NCBI GenBank assembly: GCA_947564305.1
Contig: CANOBT010000009.1
Span: forward strand, 1-64,000
Reading direction: 5' to 3'
Source of the DNA: an uncultured Lachnospiraceae bacterium
GTDB lineage: Bacteria > Bacillota_A > Clostridia > Lachnospirales > Lachnospiraceae
DNA length: 64,000 nucleotides
Positions 46,776 through 56,091 of the stretch are shown piece by piece (position 1 is the stretch's first letter; each line of letters opens with the position of its first letter). Below the pieces are notes generated by a model. The model was not told the origin of the DNA. It ran no database searches and saw only the letters and a program-made list of their open reading frames with translations. The position numbers and the translations under genes were made by a program.

Positions 46776-47837
46776 ATGAAGAAGAAAATAATCAGCATTT
46801 TTTTGGCAGGCGTGCTTGTTTGCTCGGCCTTGTCTATGACAGGCTGTGGTCAAAAGGATGGGGGAAAAGAAAGTCTTACTGTTTTCAGCTATGGAGAGTA
46901 TATGGACCCGGATGTATTAGATGAGTTTACCGAGGAGACTGGAATTGAAATTAAATATGAAGAGGCACTGACTCCTGAGGAGATGTATGCAAAATACAAA
47001 TCAGGTGCCATCGAATATGACTTGCTTTGCTCTACGGACTATATGCTGCAAAAATTTATTAACGAAGGGGAACTGCAGGAAATCAATAGAGATGCATTGG
47101 AAAACGGCGGAAATATTGGAGACAGGTATTGGGAGCTGGCCACTGCCTTTGATTCGGACAATAAATATACGGTTCCGTTTTTTTGGGGAACCCTTGGTAT
47201 CCTCTATGACACTTCCAGGGTGAAAGAACCGGTAGATAGTTGGGATGTTCTGTTTAATGGAGAGTATGCCGGAGAGATTATTATGCAGAACAGTATGCGG
47301 GATACGTATATGGCGGCATTAAAATATCTTGGATACTCCCTGAATACCAACGATGAAAGTGAGATTCGTGAGGCCCAGGAATTGCTGGTGAATCAGAAGC
47401 CGGATGTGCAGGCTTACCTTGTGGATGAGGCCAGAGATGAGGTGGTAGCTGGAAATGCGGTTATGGCAGTCGTATATTCAGGAGAGGCATATCTGGGTCG
47501 CCAATACAATGAAAATCTGGCGTATGTAGTTCCAAAAGAAGGCTCTAACGTATGGTTGGATGCATGGGGAGTTACAAAATATTGTGATAATATGGAGGCC
47601 GCACAACAGTTTTTAGATTTTCTCTGCCGGGAGGATATGGCACGAAAAAATTTTGAGTATATTTATTACTCGACTCCGAATGAGGCTGTAATTGAAGGTT
47701 TGTCGGAAGAGGAACAGGCGGATGAAACGTTGGTTCCGCCGGAGAGTTCTACAGAAAACTGTGAAGTATGTCTGCAGGCAGAGCCAGAGATTAATGATTT
47801 GATGAATGAGCTCTGGAAGGAGTTAAAAGCAGATTAA
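46776..47837 (+). CDS. potD: Polyamine-binding lipoprotein PotD
   Basis: A 353-residue substrate-binding protein. A lipoprotein signal (KKKIISIFLAGVLVCSALSMTGC, cysteine at residue 24) anchors it outside the membrane. LTVFSYGEYMDPDVLDEFTEETGIEIKYEEA and the later FFWGTLGILYDTSRV and GSNVWLDAWGVTKYCDN segments are those of PotD/PotF. It completes the operon and is followed by a bidirectional terminator. Confidence 0.92.
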   Translation: MKKKIISIFLAGVLVCSALSMTGCGQKDGGKESLTVFSYGEYMDPDVLDEFTEETGIEIKYEEALTPEEMYAKYKSGAIEYDLLCSTDYMLQKFINEGELQEINRDALENGGNIGDRYWELATAFDSDNKYTVPFFWGTLGILYDTSRVKEPVDSWDVLFNGEYAGEIIMQNSMRDTYMAALKYLGYSLNTNDESEIREAQELLVNQKPDVQAYLVDEARDEVVAGNAVMAVVYSGEAYLGRQYNENLAYVVPKEGSNVWLDAWGVTKYCDNMEAAQQFLDFLCREDMARKNFEYIYYSTPNEAVIEGLSEEEQADETLVPPESSTENCEVCLQAEPEINDLMNELWKELKAD

Positions 47838-47879
47838 AACAGGAATGTGATTCTGTCAGGAAGCCTGGCATAAAAAATG

Positions 47880-47926
47880 AGCAGTCTTGAAATAGCAGAT
47901 AGTCAGCTATTTCGGGACTGCTTTTT
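47880..47926. terminator. Bidirectional terminator between potD and aroC
   Basis: AGCAGTCTTGAAATAGC (47880-47896) pairs with GCTATTTCGGGACTGCT (47906-47922), 17 bp with two G:T, T-run after and A-run before. It serves convergent potD and aroC. Confidence 0.9.
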
Positions 47927-47941
47927 ATATAGAAGTTCTTA

Positions 47942-49066
47942 TTATTGTAATTGATTTTGCGGCAGCTTAGCTGCATATATGGTTTTCAGATAGTCCATCC
48001 GGCTGCTCATATTCTGCAGCAACAGGTCTGCAATGGTGATGGCTGCCATAGATTCTACAACTACCACAGCCCGCGGAACGATTACAGGGTCATGCCGACC
48101 ATGAATACAAAGCTTAGTATCTTCGCCGCTTTCTGTCACAGTCTGTTGGGGCTGAGCGATGGAAGGGGTAGGTTTTATGGAAGCTCTCAATACCAGAGTG
48201 TCTCCGTCGCTCATTCCGCCTAAAATTCCGCCGGCATGATTGGTCATCTTATGAACCGCATTACCATCCATAAAAAAAGCATCATTATTTTGACTTCCGT
48301 TCAGATGTGCGGCGTTGATTCCGTCTCCGAATTCCACAGCTTTTACGGCGCCAATAGAAAGAATTGCTTTTGCCAGACAGGCGTCAAGTTTTTCAAAAAC
48401 AGGCTCACCGATTCCGACGGGAAGCCCATGAATCATACACTCAATGATTCCCCCGCAGGAATCTGATTTTTTCATCATAGAATCCAGATAAGATGCAGCT
48501 TCGTCGGCGCGTTCCTTGTTGGGCATATATAATTTATTCTGAGTAATCTCGTCAAACTGATATTCTGCTTCTGATACCTCCACCGGTCCGATTGCTTTGG
48601 CAAAAGTAGTCAGATGGATTCCTAATTCTTTTAAAATGAGGGTTGCTACTGCACCGCCGGCTGCTCGTCCGATGGTTTCACGGCCTGATGAGCGCCCTCC
48701 GCCTCGATAATCTCGGAAGCCATATTTTTGTGTATAAGTATAGTCCGCATGGCCAGGGCGATAAACAGAAGCTATATTTCCATAATCCCGCGAGCGTTGA
48801 TCCTGATTTCTTACAAGCAGGGAAATCGGGGTTCCGGTTGTACGTCCCTCGAAGGTTCCGGAAAGGATCTCTACCTGGTCGCTTTCCTGACGTTTGGTGG
48901 TGTATCGGCTCTGGCCGGGCTTTCTGCGGTCTAAAAATGTTTGAATGTCTGATACCTCTAAGGGTAAACCTGCCGGACAGCCGTCGATGACCACTCCGAT
49001 GGCTGCTCCGTGGGATTCGCCCCAGGTTGTGATACGAAATAGATTTCCAAATGTAGAACCGCTCAT
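47942..49066 (-). CDS. aroC: Chorismate synthase
   Basis: A 374-residue enzyme making chorismate from EPSP with reduced FMN, the last common step for aromatic amino acids. Signatures: TTWGESHGAAIGVVIDGCPAG (N-terminus), RPGHADYTYTQKYG, RGGGRSSGRETIGRAAGGAVA and RHDPVIVPRAVVVVESM. AGGAGGATATTTTAAC precedes the start at 49066. It is the only minus-strand protein gene in the chromosomal part and stands alone. Confidence 0.95.
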   Translation of the reverse strand: MSGSTFGNLFRITTWGESHGAAIGVVIDGCPAGLPLEVSDIQTFLDRRKPGQSRYTTKRQESDQVEILSGTFEGRTTGTPISLLVRNQDQRSRDYGNIASVYRPGHADYTYTQKYGFRDYRGGGRSSGRETIGRAAGGAVATLILKELGIHLTTFAKAIGPVEVSEAEYQFDEITQNKLYMPNKERADEAASYLDSMMKKSDSCGGIIECMIHGLPVGIGEPVFEKLDACLAKAILSIGAVKAVEFGDGINAAHLNGSQNNDAFFMDGNAVHKMTNHAGGILGGMSDGDTLVLRASIKPTPSIAQPQQTVTESGEDTKLCIHGRHDPVIVPRAVVVVESMAAITIADLLLQNMSSRMDYLKTIYAAKLPQNQLQ

Positions 49067-49311
49067 GTTAAAATATCCTCCTTAGAATCAAAATTTTTCT
49101 GGCACATCATATTTTCTCGACGGAGACATTATACTAAAATGATTTTAAAGTGTAAAGCCTTTCGGAGGGGGAATTGATGGATTGTAACCAAAGTGTAACC
49201 GTATTCTTAATATTTTATTTTTATGCTGTACATTCTGCAGATTTCGTTATATAATTGATTCTGGATGTGTAGGCGACTAGATATTGATATTTAATGAGGG
49301 AGAATCACTAA

Positions 49312-51432
49312 ATGAGCAAACAGAGCAAGAATCATGAAGATGATTTTTACGAGGGAGAACAGATTAGTCTCGATGATTATTATCTGGACGATGAGGACTA
49401 CTATCTGGATGATGATATAGAGGATGAAGAGGAACATAGAGAGGAAGTCAAGCCTGCTATAAAGGCGGATAAAGAACCTCCTAAATTGGATGCTGATGAG
49501 AAGAGTATAGAAGAGAGGCAAAAAGAATCGAGTGCTAAAAGCACAGATGTCAATAAAGAACAAAAGCAGTTCGATGCGGAAATGGAAAGCATAGAAAAAG
49601 GACTGAAAGAATTCAATGCCAGACAGAAGAAAGTAGAAGGAAAAACTCAGGATCTGACGATAAAGCGCAAAGAAAATAAGGTTAAGAAGAGCCAGGACAC
49701 AATAGGAGAATCTAAGAAGGAAGATCAAGCATCTGATGGTGAAGATAGGAATATAAAGGTTCAGGATCAAGAAGATATGAAAAAAGAGAGTGCAAACAAA
49801 TCAGGTAAGAAGAAGGCTGATTCGGGCAGGAGCGATTCTGCCCCTGGAAAGTCCAAAAAGCCAAAAACTAGTTCGGGAAAAAATGATGTGCAAAAGAGTG
49901 GGACCGGAAAATCTGGAGCATCAAGGAATGGTTCGGGAAAGAGTGGGGTGCAAAAAAGCAATCCGGGAAAATCAGGCCCGCGCAAAACAAACTCAAGGAG
50001 TGGCGCAAAGCCATCCGGAAAAAAGAAGAATACGGGTTTAAAGGTGGCTGCGATTACATTTGGTGTGATTTTGGTAGCTTTCGCAGCAGTATACATTGGG
50101 ATTTCTACATATTTTACGAGCCATTTCTTCATGAATACGGAGATAAACGGACAGGACTTCTCCAGAAAAACAGTAGAAGATGTTCAGAAATATCTGCAGG
50201 AGCAGGTGCAGGATTATACCTTGACGATTTTGGAAAAGGATAACCAGACAGATACCATCACCGGGGAAGAGATTTCACTTAAGTATGAAGAAAATAAGGA
50301 TATTGAAAAAGTATTGAAAGGTCAAAATGCATTTATGTGGCCACAGTGTTTTTTTGTAAAGAATACTTCTAAAGCTACGATAGAAGTATCTTATGACAGA
50401 GATGCATTGGAGAAGCGGATTGAAGGATTGCAGGCATTGAAGGTCGAGCAGGTCCCGCCGACTTCTGCGTATCCGAAATTCAATGGAACGGAGTTTGTTG
50501 TGGAGCCGGAAGTGACAGGAACACAGGTGGATGTAGATATGCTGCGTGAAAAAATTCATCAGTATATTTCTGAATTTCAGCCGGAACTGGATATGCAGAC
50601 AGAAAAATGTTATGCGATGCCAAAATACACATCAGAATCAGGGGATGTGAAAGCTGCATGCAATGAGATGAATCAATATCTGCAGGCTAGTATCACATAT
50701 TCTATGGAACAGCCGGTTGTTGTGGACAGGACGTTGATTTCCAACTGGGTGAGTGCTGATAAAGATATGAAGGTGACGTTCAATGAATCCGCTGTACGTG
50801 AATGGCTGCGGGAGTTTGGAAAGCAGTACGATACGGTCGGAAAGGCAAGAACGATTACGACTCCTACCGGTAAAACGGTGGAAGTATCCGGAGGGACTTA
50901 CGGATGGTCTGTGGATGAAGAAGCAGAGTATACCACATTGGTGAACAGCATTAAAAATGGAGAAGTGGTGACAAAAGAACCGGCTTACTGTATCGGTCAG
51001 ACAGCGGTTACTCATAGTCTGCCGGATTGGGGCAATACTTATGCCGAGGTGGATCTGTCCGCTCAGCACATGTGGTACATCGTAGATGGAGGGATTGCGT
51101 TGGAGACCGATGTGGTGACAGGGTATCCGTCACCGCAAAAGGAGACTCCGGCCGGTGTGTACAGTATTCTGGAAAAGGAGCCGAATTCCACATTGGTAGG
51201 CGAGATTGATCCGGCAACAGGGCAGCCGGAGTACCGGACTCTGGTTCGTTACTGGATGCGTGTGACCTGGAGCGGGATTGGATTCCATGATGCCGACTGG
51301 CAGGGGGCTTTCGGTGGTTCCTTGTATACGACCTCGGCAGGCTCTCATGGCTGTATCAATATGCCGGTTCCTATGGCAGCCTCCTTATTTGACATGATGC
51401 CGGTGGGAACTCCGGTTATTATCCATTATTGA
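49312..51432 (+). CDS. L,D-transpeptidase (YkuD) with long charged N-terminal linker
   Basis: A 706-residue membrane-anchored wall cross-linking enzyme. Residues 1-40 are acidic (DDYYLDDEDYYLDDD), 40-160 charged, 160-240 a Ser/Gly/Lys-rich linker with repeats of GKSG type. One membrane segment lies at about 243-265 (VAAITFGVILVAFAAVYIGI). Peptidoglycan-binding-like domains follow (270-560). The YkuD domain ends with HDADWQGAFGG and the catalytic SAGSHGCINMP. It forms 3-3 cross-links or attaches proteins. It overlaps the longest reading of tgt (TGATG). Confidence 0.88.
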   Translation: MSKQSKNHEDDFYEGEQISLDDYYLDDEDYYLDDDIEDEEEHREEVKPAIKADKEPPKLDADEKSIEERQKESSAKSTDVNKEQKQFDAEMESIEKGLKEFNARQKKVEGKTQDLTIKRKENKVKKSQDTIGESKKEDQASDGEDRNIKVQDQEDMKKESANKSGKKKADSGRSDSAPGKSKKPKTSSGKNDVQKSGTGKSGASRNGSGKSGVQKSNPGKSGPRKTNSRSGAKPSGKKKNTGLKVAAITFGVILVAFAAVYIGISTYFTSHFFMNTEINGQDFSRKTVEDVQKYLQEQVQDYTLTILEKDNQTDTITGEEISLKYEENKDIEKVLKGQNAFMWPQCFFVKNTSKATIEVSYDRDALEKRIEGLQALKVEQVPPTSAYPKFNGTEFVVEPEVTGTQVDVDMLREKIHQYISEFQPELDMQTEKCYAMPKYTSESGDVKAACNEMNQYLQASITYSMEQPVVVDRTLISNWVSADKDMKVTFNESAVREWLREFGKQYDTVGKARTITTPTGKTVEVSGGTYGWSVDEEAEYTTLVNSIKNGEVVTKEPAYCIGQTAVTHSLPDWGNTYAEVDLSAQHMWYIVDGGIALETDVVTGYPSPQKETPAGVYSILEKEPNSTLVGEIDPATGQPEYRTLVRYWMRVTWSGIGFHDADWQGAFGGSLYTTSAGSHGCINMPVPMAASLFDMMPVGTPVIIHY

Positions 51433-51455
51433 TGTTTGAAATAGAAAGAGGGAAT

Positions 51456-52583
51456 ATGTACGAATTATTAAAAACAGATGGGATGGCGAAAAGAGGGCGT
51501 TTCCATACAGTTCATGGGACGATTGAAACGCCCGTATTTATGAATGTGGGAACTGCCGCAGCGATTAAGGGGGCGGTTTCTACAGATGATCTGCGTCAGA
51601 TTAAGACCCAGGTGGAGCTTTCCAATACTTATCATCTTCATGTCCGGCCGGGAGACCAGATTGTGAAGAGGATGGGGGGACTGCATCGCTTTATGAATTG
51701 GGATAAGCCGATTTTGACAGATTCCGGCGGGTTTCAGGTGTTTTCTTTGGCAGGCTTACGGAAGATTAAGGAGGAAGGAGTACACTTCCATTCCCATATT
51801 GACGGGCGTAAGATTTTTATGGGACCTGAGGAAAGTATGCAGATTCAATCGAACCTGGCTTCTACGATAGCTATGGCATTTGATGAATGTCCTTCCAGTG
51901 TGGCAGATAGAGATTACATGGAACGTTCTGTGTCAAGGACATACCGATGGCTGAAGCGCTGCAAGACAGAGCTTGACAGGCTAAATTCATTGCCGGATAC
52001 ATTGAACCAGAAGCAGATGCTTTTTGGCATCAATCAGGGAGGCATTTACGAGGATATCCGTATGGAGCATGCAAAGCAGATTACAGAGCTTGATCTGGAC
52101 GGATATGCCGTTGGCGGGCTGGCTGTGGGGGAAAGTCATGAGGAGATGTACCGAATTCTGGAGGCTGTAGTTCCGCTTCTGCCGAAGGACAAGCCCACTT
52201 ACCTGATGGGGGTAGGGACTCCGGCGAATATCCTGGAAGCTGTGGACAGAGGTGTGGATTTCTTTGACTGTGTTTATCCTTCACGAAATGGGCGGCACGG
52301 ACACGTATATACGAATCATGGCAAATTGAATCTGTTCAATGCAGCATATGAGACAGATGCGCGCCCAATCGAGGAAGGATGCCAATGTCCTGCATGTAAG
52401 AGCTACAGTCGTGCCTATATCCGGCATCTGCTCAAAGCAAAGGAGATGTTAGGGATGCGCCTCTGTGTCCTGCACAATCTGTATTTCTACAATACAATGA
52501 TGGAAGAGATTCGAGATGCAATTGAGGCAGGAGATTACGGGAACTATAAAAAAAGGAAACTGGCTGGTTTTGACAATCTATAA
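51456..52583 (+). CDS. tgt: Queuine tRNA-ribosyltransferase
   Basis: A 375-residue enzyme replacing guanine 34 in GUN-anticodon tRNAs by a queuine precursor. Catalytic motifs: ILTDSGGFQVFSL, FDECPSS, LFGINQGGIYEDIR, VDFFDCVYPSRNGRHGH; zinc site CQCPACKSYSR with LHNLYFY. The start MYELLKTDG at 51456 is typical and has AAAGAGGGA upstream; ATG 51432, which overlaps the preceding stop, is the alternative. It pairs with yajC downstream, a conserved neighbourhood. Confidence 0.93.
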   Translation: MYELLKTDGMAKRGRFHTVHGTIETPVFMNVGTAAAIKGAVSTDDLRQIKTQVELSNTYHLHVRPGDQIVKRMGGLHRFMNWDKPILTDSGGFQVFSLAGLRKIKEEGVHFHSHIDGRKIFMGPEESMQIQSNLASTIAMAFDECPSSVADRDYMERSVSRTYRWLKRCKTELDRLNSLPDTLNQKQMLFGINQGGIYEDIRMEHAKQITELDLDGYAVGGLAVGESHEEMYRILEAVVPLLPKDKPTYLMGVGTPANILEAVDRGVDFFDCVYPSRNGRHGHVYTNHGKLNLFNAAYETDARPIEEGCQCPACKSYSRAYIRHLLKAKEMLGMRLCVLHNLYFYNTMMEEIRDAIEAGDYGNYKKRKLAGFDNL

Positions 52584-52677
52584 CAGAAAATGTTGAAAAT
52601 GGTCTTGAAGAATCCGGTTTTTTTGTGTATGATTAATATATTGTGCAAAATCACATTATTTATTAGGAGGAAATAAG

Positions 52678-52983
52678 ATGAATGGAGTATTGGCTGCAAA
52701 TCAGGCGGCAGGCATGGGCAGCATATTTATTATGTATGCGGTGGTAATCGGTGTGTTCTGGTTCTTTTTGATGCGTCCTCAGAAGAAGGAGCAGAAGAGA
52801 GTCCAGGCAATGCTTTCCACAATGGAAATTGGGGATACAGTTTTGACGACGAGCGGATTTTACGGTGTGATTATTGATATTTCAGATGAGGCGGTAATCG
52901 TAGAATTTGGAAGCAATAAGAACTGCCGGATTCCGATGCAGAAAGCAGCAATCGCACAGCTTGAAAAACCAGGTGCTGAATAA
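52678..52983 (+). CDS. yajC: Preprotein translocase subunit YajC
   Basis: A 101-residue protein with one membrane segment (IFIMYAVVIGVFWFFLM, about residues 17-33) followed by RPQKKEQKRVQAMLSTMEIGDTVLTTSGFYGVI, the YajC hallmark. It associates with SecDF and the Sec translocon. AGGAGG precedes ATG 52678. Confidence 0.93.
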   Translation: MNGVLAANQAAGMGSIFIMYAVVIGVFWFFLMRPQKKEQKRVQAMLSTMEIGDTVLTTSGFYGVIIDISDEAVIVEFGSNKNCRIPMQKAAIAQLEKPGAE

Positions 52984-52999
52984 AGCAGAACAGGAAAGG

Positions 53000-53029
53000 A
53001 CCGGATGATATATGCATCCGGTTTCTTTT
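53000..53029 (+). terminator. Terminator after yajC
   Basis: ACCGGATG (53000-53007), CATCCGGT (53015-53022), then TTCTTTTT. Confidence 0.88.
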
Positions 53030-53091
53030 TAAAAGTAGATTTTTGATATATAGTGGATGATAGAAAATAATGTCATTTGTAAATGTAAGGG

Positions 53092-53120
53092 TTGAAACGG
53101 CTGAAAAAATGCGGTATGAT
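53092..53120 (+). promoter_or_regulatory. Promoter of leuB-ilvD-ilvB
   Basis: TTGAAA (53092-53097), 17 bases, TATGAT (53115-53120). No T-box leader is visible in the 84 bases before leuB. Confidence 0.65.
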
Positions 53121-53203
53121 AACAGATGGCATTTTTTTGTATACCATATTATGCAGAAAAGACGCCGGCGGTGCGTTTTCTGTATGGGAAGGAAGAGACG
53201 GTT

Positions 53204-54289
53204 ATGAAGTTAAATATTGGTGTGATCAAAGGTGATGGAATTGGGCCGGAGATTGTGTCTGAGGCAATGAAAGTCCTGGATAAGACAGGACAGGTTTATG
53301 GACACGAGATGAATTATACGCAGCTTTTGATGGGAGGAGCATCCATTGATGTTCATGGAATCCCATTGACGGACGAGACGATTGAACTGGCAAAAGCAAG
53401 TGATGCCGTATTGATGGGCTCTATTGGAGGAGATGCGAAAACGTCCCCTTGGTATCAGCTGGAACCGTCAAAAAGACCGGAAGCAGGTCTTTTGAAAATC
53501 AGGAAAGAGTTGAATTTGTTTGCAAACTTAAGGCCTGCGGTTTTGTATGAAGAACTGAAAGGGGCCTGTCCGTTAAAGGAGGAGATTACTCAGGGCGGAT
53601 TTGACATGATGATCATGCGGGAACTGACTGGGGGCTTATACTTTGGCGAGCGTTCCACAGAGGAAGTGGGCGGACTCATGACAGCCCGCGATACGCTTAC
53701 ATATAATGAAGAGGAAATCCGAAGGATTGCAAAACGAGGATTTGATATCGCAAGGAAGCGCCATAATAAAGTGACCAGTGTGGATAAGGCGAATGTACTG
53801 GATTCTTCCAGACTTTGGAGAAAGGTTGTAGAAGAGGTGGCGGCAGAGTATCCGGAGGTGGAGCTGGAGCATATGTTGGTCGACAATTGTGCGATGCAGC
53901 TTGTCAGGGACCCGAAGCAGTTTGATGTGATTTTGACTGAGAATATGTTTGGCGATATTTTATCAGACGAGGCAAGTATGGTGACAGGTTCGATTGGAAT
54001 GCTGGCTTCTGCAAGTCTAAACGAAAGCAGGTTTGGATTATATGAGCCAAGCGGCGGTTCTGCACCGGATATTGCAGGAAAAGGAATTGCAAATCCGATT
54101 GCAACGATTTTATCAGCCGCCATGATGCTTAGATTCTCGTTTGATTTGGACAAAGAGGCAGATGCTATAGAAAATGCGGTTTCCGAGGTTTTAAGAGACG
54201 GTTACCGCACGATAGATATTATGTCTGAGGGAAAGAAACAGATTGGGACCCGTGAGATGGGAGATAAAATCTGTGCTTATATTGAATAG
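53204..54289 (+). CDS. leuB: 3-Isopropylmalate dehydrogenase
   Basis: A 361-residue NAD-dependent oxidative decarboxylase of leucine synthesis. [20 protein letters not shown] at the start, [24 protein letters not shown], and [34 protein letters not shown] identify LeuB and not icd. ATG 53204 follows GGAAGGAAGAG. Here leuB leads ilvD and ilvB, without leuA, leuC or leuD nearby. Confidence 0.93.
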   Translation: MKLNIGVIKGDGIGPEIVSEAMKVLDKTGQVYGHEMNYTQLLMGGASIDVHGIPLTDETIELAKASDAVLMGSIGGDAKTSPWYQLEPSKRPEAGLLKIRKELNLFANLRPAVLYEELKGACPLKEEITQGGFDMMIMRELTGGLYFGERSTEEVGGLMTARDTLTYNEEEIRRIAKRGFDIARKRHNKVTSVDKANVLDSSRLWRKVVEEVAAEYPEVELEHMLVDNCAMQLVRDPKQFDVILTENMFGDILSDEASMVTGSIGMLASASLNESRFGLYEPSGGSAPDIAGKGIANPIATILSAAMMLRFSFDLDKEADAIENAVSEVLRDGYRTIDIMSEGKKQIGTREMGDKICAYIE

Positions 54290-54386
54290 AGAAAGCGTAA
54301 CGTATTGTATGAAAAAAGATGCGTACAAGCAGTGAGTCAATCTGCACAGCAGATGAGTTACAACCAACAGAAAGGAAGGATAGGAA

Positions 54387-56060
54387 ATGAGAAGTGATAC
54401 TGTGACAAAAGGCGTGCAGCAGGCGCCACACCGTTCCCTGTTTCATGCACTTGGATATACGAAGGAAGAATTGGAGAGACCTCTCGTAGGGGTAGTCAGC
54501 TCCTACAATGAGATTGTGCCAGGACATATGAACCTGGATAAGATTACAGAAGCGGTAAAAATGGGCGTATCCATGGCAGGAGGAACACCGATTATGGTGC
54601 CGGCTATTGCGGTCTGTGACGGGATTGCCATGGGACATATAGGAATGAAATATTCTCTGGTAACCAGAGATTTAATTGCAGATTCTACAGAAGCACTGGC
54701 AATGGCTCATCAGTTTGATGCCCTTGTGATGATTCCAAACTGCGATAAAAACGTGCCAGGACTTTTAATGGCAGCGGCTAGAATCAATGTTCCTACCATC
54801 TTTGTCAGCGGCGGTCCTATGCTGGCTGGACATGTGAAGGGGCAGAAGAGAAGTCTGTCCAGTATGTTTGAGGCGGTTGGCTCTTATGCGGCAGGTACTA
54901 TGACAGAGGAAGAAGTTACCGAATTTGAAAATAATGTATGTCCAACCTGCGGTTCCTGTTCTGGTATGTATACAGCCAACAGCATGAACTGCCTGACAGA
55001 AGTGCTTGGTATGGGGCTTCCTGGAAACGGGACAATTCCGGCAGTGTATTCTGAGCGTATTCTGTTGGCAAAGCATGCCGGGATGCAGGTCATGGAACTG
55101 GTGAAAAAGAATATTCGTCCAAGAGATATTATGACAGAAAAAGCGGTTCTGAATGCACTGACTGTGGATATGGCGTTGGGCTGCTCTACAAACAGTATGC
55201 TCCATCTTCCGGCAATTGCACATGAGATTGGAATGGATTTTGAGATTGACTTTGCAAACGGAATCAGTGAAAAGACACCGAACTTGTGTCACTTGGCACC
55301 GGCTGGCCCCACATATATGGAGGATTTGAATGAGGCAGGCGGAGTGAGCGCAGTGATGCACGAATTGAATAAAAAGAACCTCTTAAATACAGACTGTATG
55401 ACTGTGACCGGGAAAACGCTGGGAGAAAATATTTCCGGATGTATCAACAGGAATCCGGAGGTCATTCGGCCGGTAGACAATCCATATAGTGCAACCGGCG
55501 GACTGGCTGTGCTGAAAGGAAATCTGGCTCCGGACGGAAGTGTGGTGAAGCGCTCCGCAGTGGTAGAAGAGATGTTGGTACATGAAGGTCCGGCCAGAGT
55601 ATTTGAATGTGAGGAAGATGCAATTACCGCAATCAAAGGTGGTGAGATTCATCCGGGTGATGTGGTAGTGATTCGCTATGAAGGTCCTAAGGGCGGTCCA
55701 GGAATGAGAGAGATGCTGAATCCAACTTCTGCGATTGCCGGTATGGGTCTGGGATCTTCTGTGGCATTGATTACAGATGGTCGTTTCAGCGGTGCTTCCA
55801 GAGGAGCTTCGATTGGACATGTCTCTCCAGAAGCGGCAGTTGGCGGACCGATTGCCCTTGTAGAAGAAGGAGATATCATTAAGATTAATATTCCAGAGAT
55901 GAAACTGGAATTAGATGTTTCTGATGAAGAGCTGGCAGAAAGAAAGAGTAAATGGCAGCCTAAGGAGCCAAATGTGAAGACAGGATATTTGGCAAGATAT
56001 GCTTCAATGGTAACGTCGGGGAACCGGGGCGCTATCTTGGAAATACCGAAATCATGTTAG
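54387..56060 (+). CDS. ilvD: Dihydroxy-acid dehydratase
   Basis: A 557-residue Fe-S enzyme forming 2-keto acids for valine, isoleucine and leucine. Cluster cysteines occur in PNCDKNVPG and [39 protein letters not shown] is the C-terminal signature. GAAAGGAAGGATAGG precedes ATG 54387. Between leuB and ilvB. Confidence 0.95.
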   Translation: MRSDTVTKGVQQAPHRSLFHALGYTKEELERPLVGVVSSYNEIVPGHMNLDKITEAVKMGVSMAGGTPIMVPAIAVCDGIAMGHIGMKYSLVTRDLIADSTEALAMAHQFDALVMIPNCDKNVPGLLMAAARINVPTIFVSGGPMLAGHVKGQKRSLSSMFEAVGSYAAGTMTEEEVTEFENNVCPTCGSCSGMYTANSMNCLTEVLGMGLPGNGTIPAVYSERILLAKHAGMQVMELVKKNIRPRDIMTEKAVLNALTVDMALGCSTNSMLHLPAIAHEIGMDFEIDFANGISEKTPNLCHLAPAGPTYMEDLNEAGGVSAVMHELNKKNLLNTDCMTVTGKTLGENISGCINRNPEVIRPVDNPYSATGGLAVLKGNLAPDGSVVKRSAVVEEMLVHEGPARVFECEEDAITAIKGGEIHPGDVVVIRYEGPKGGPGMREMLNPTSAIAGMGLGSSVALITDGRFSGASRGASIGHVSPEAAVGGPIALVEEGDIIKINIPEMKLELDVSDEELAERKSKWQPKEPNVKTGYLARYASMVTSGNRGAILEIPKSC

Positions 56061-56091
56061 GAGCACATAGAATGATGAGGAGGTGCCTGCA

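Noticed and set aside
53030..53203. T-box or other amino acid riboswitch before leuB
   Set aside because: No T-box core sequence, specifier hairpin or antiterminator could be found, and the leader is short.
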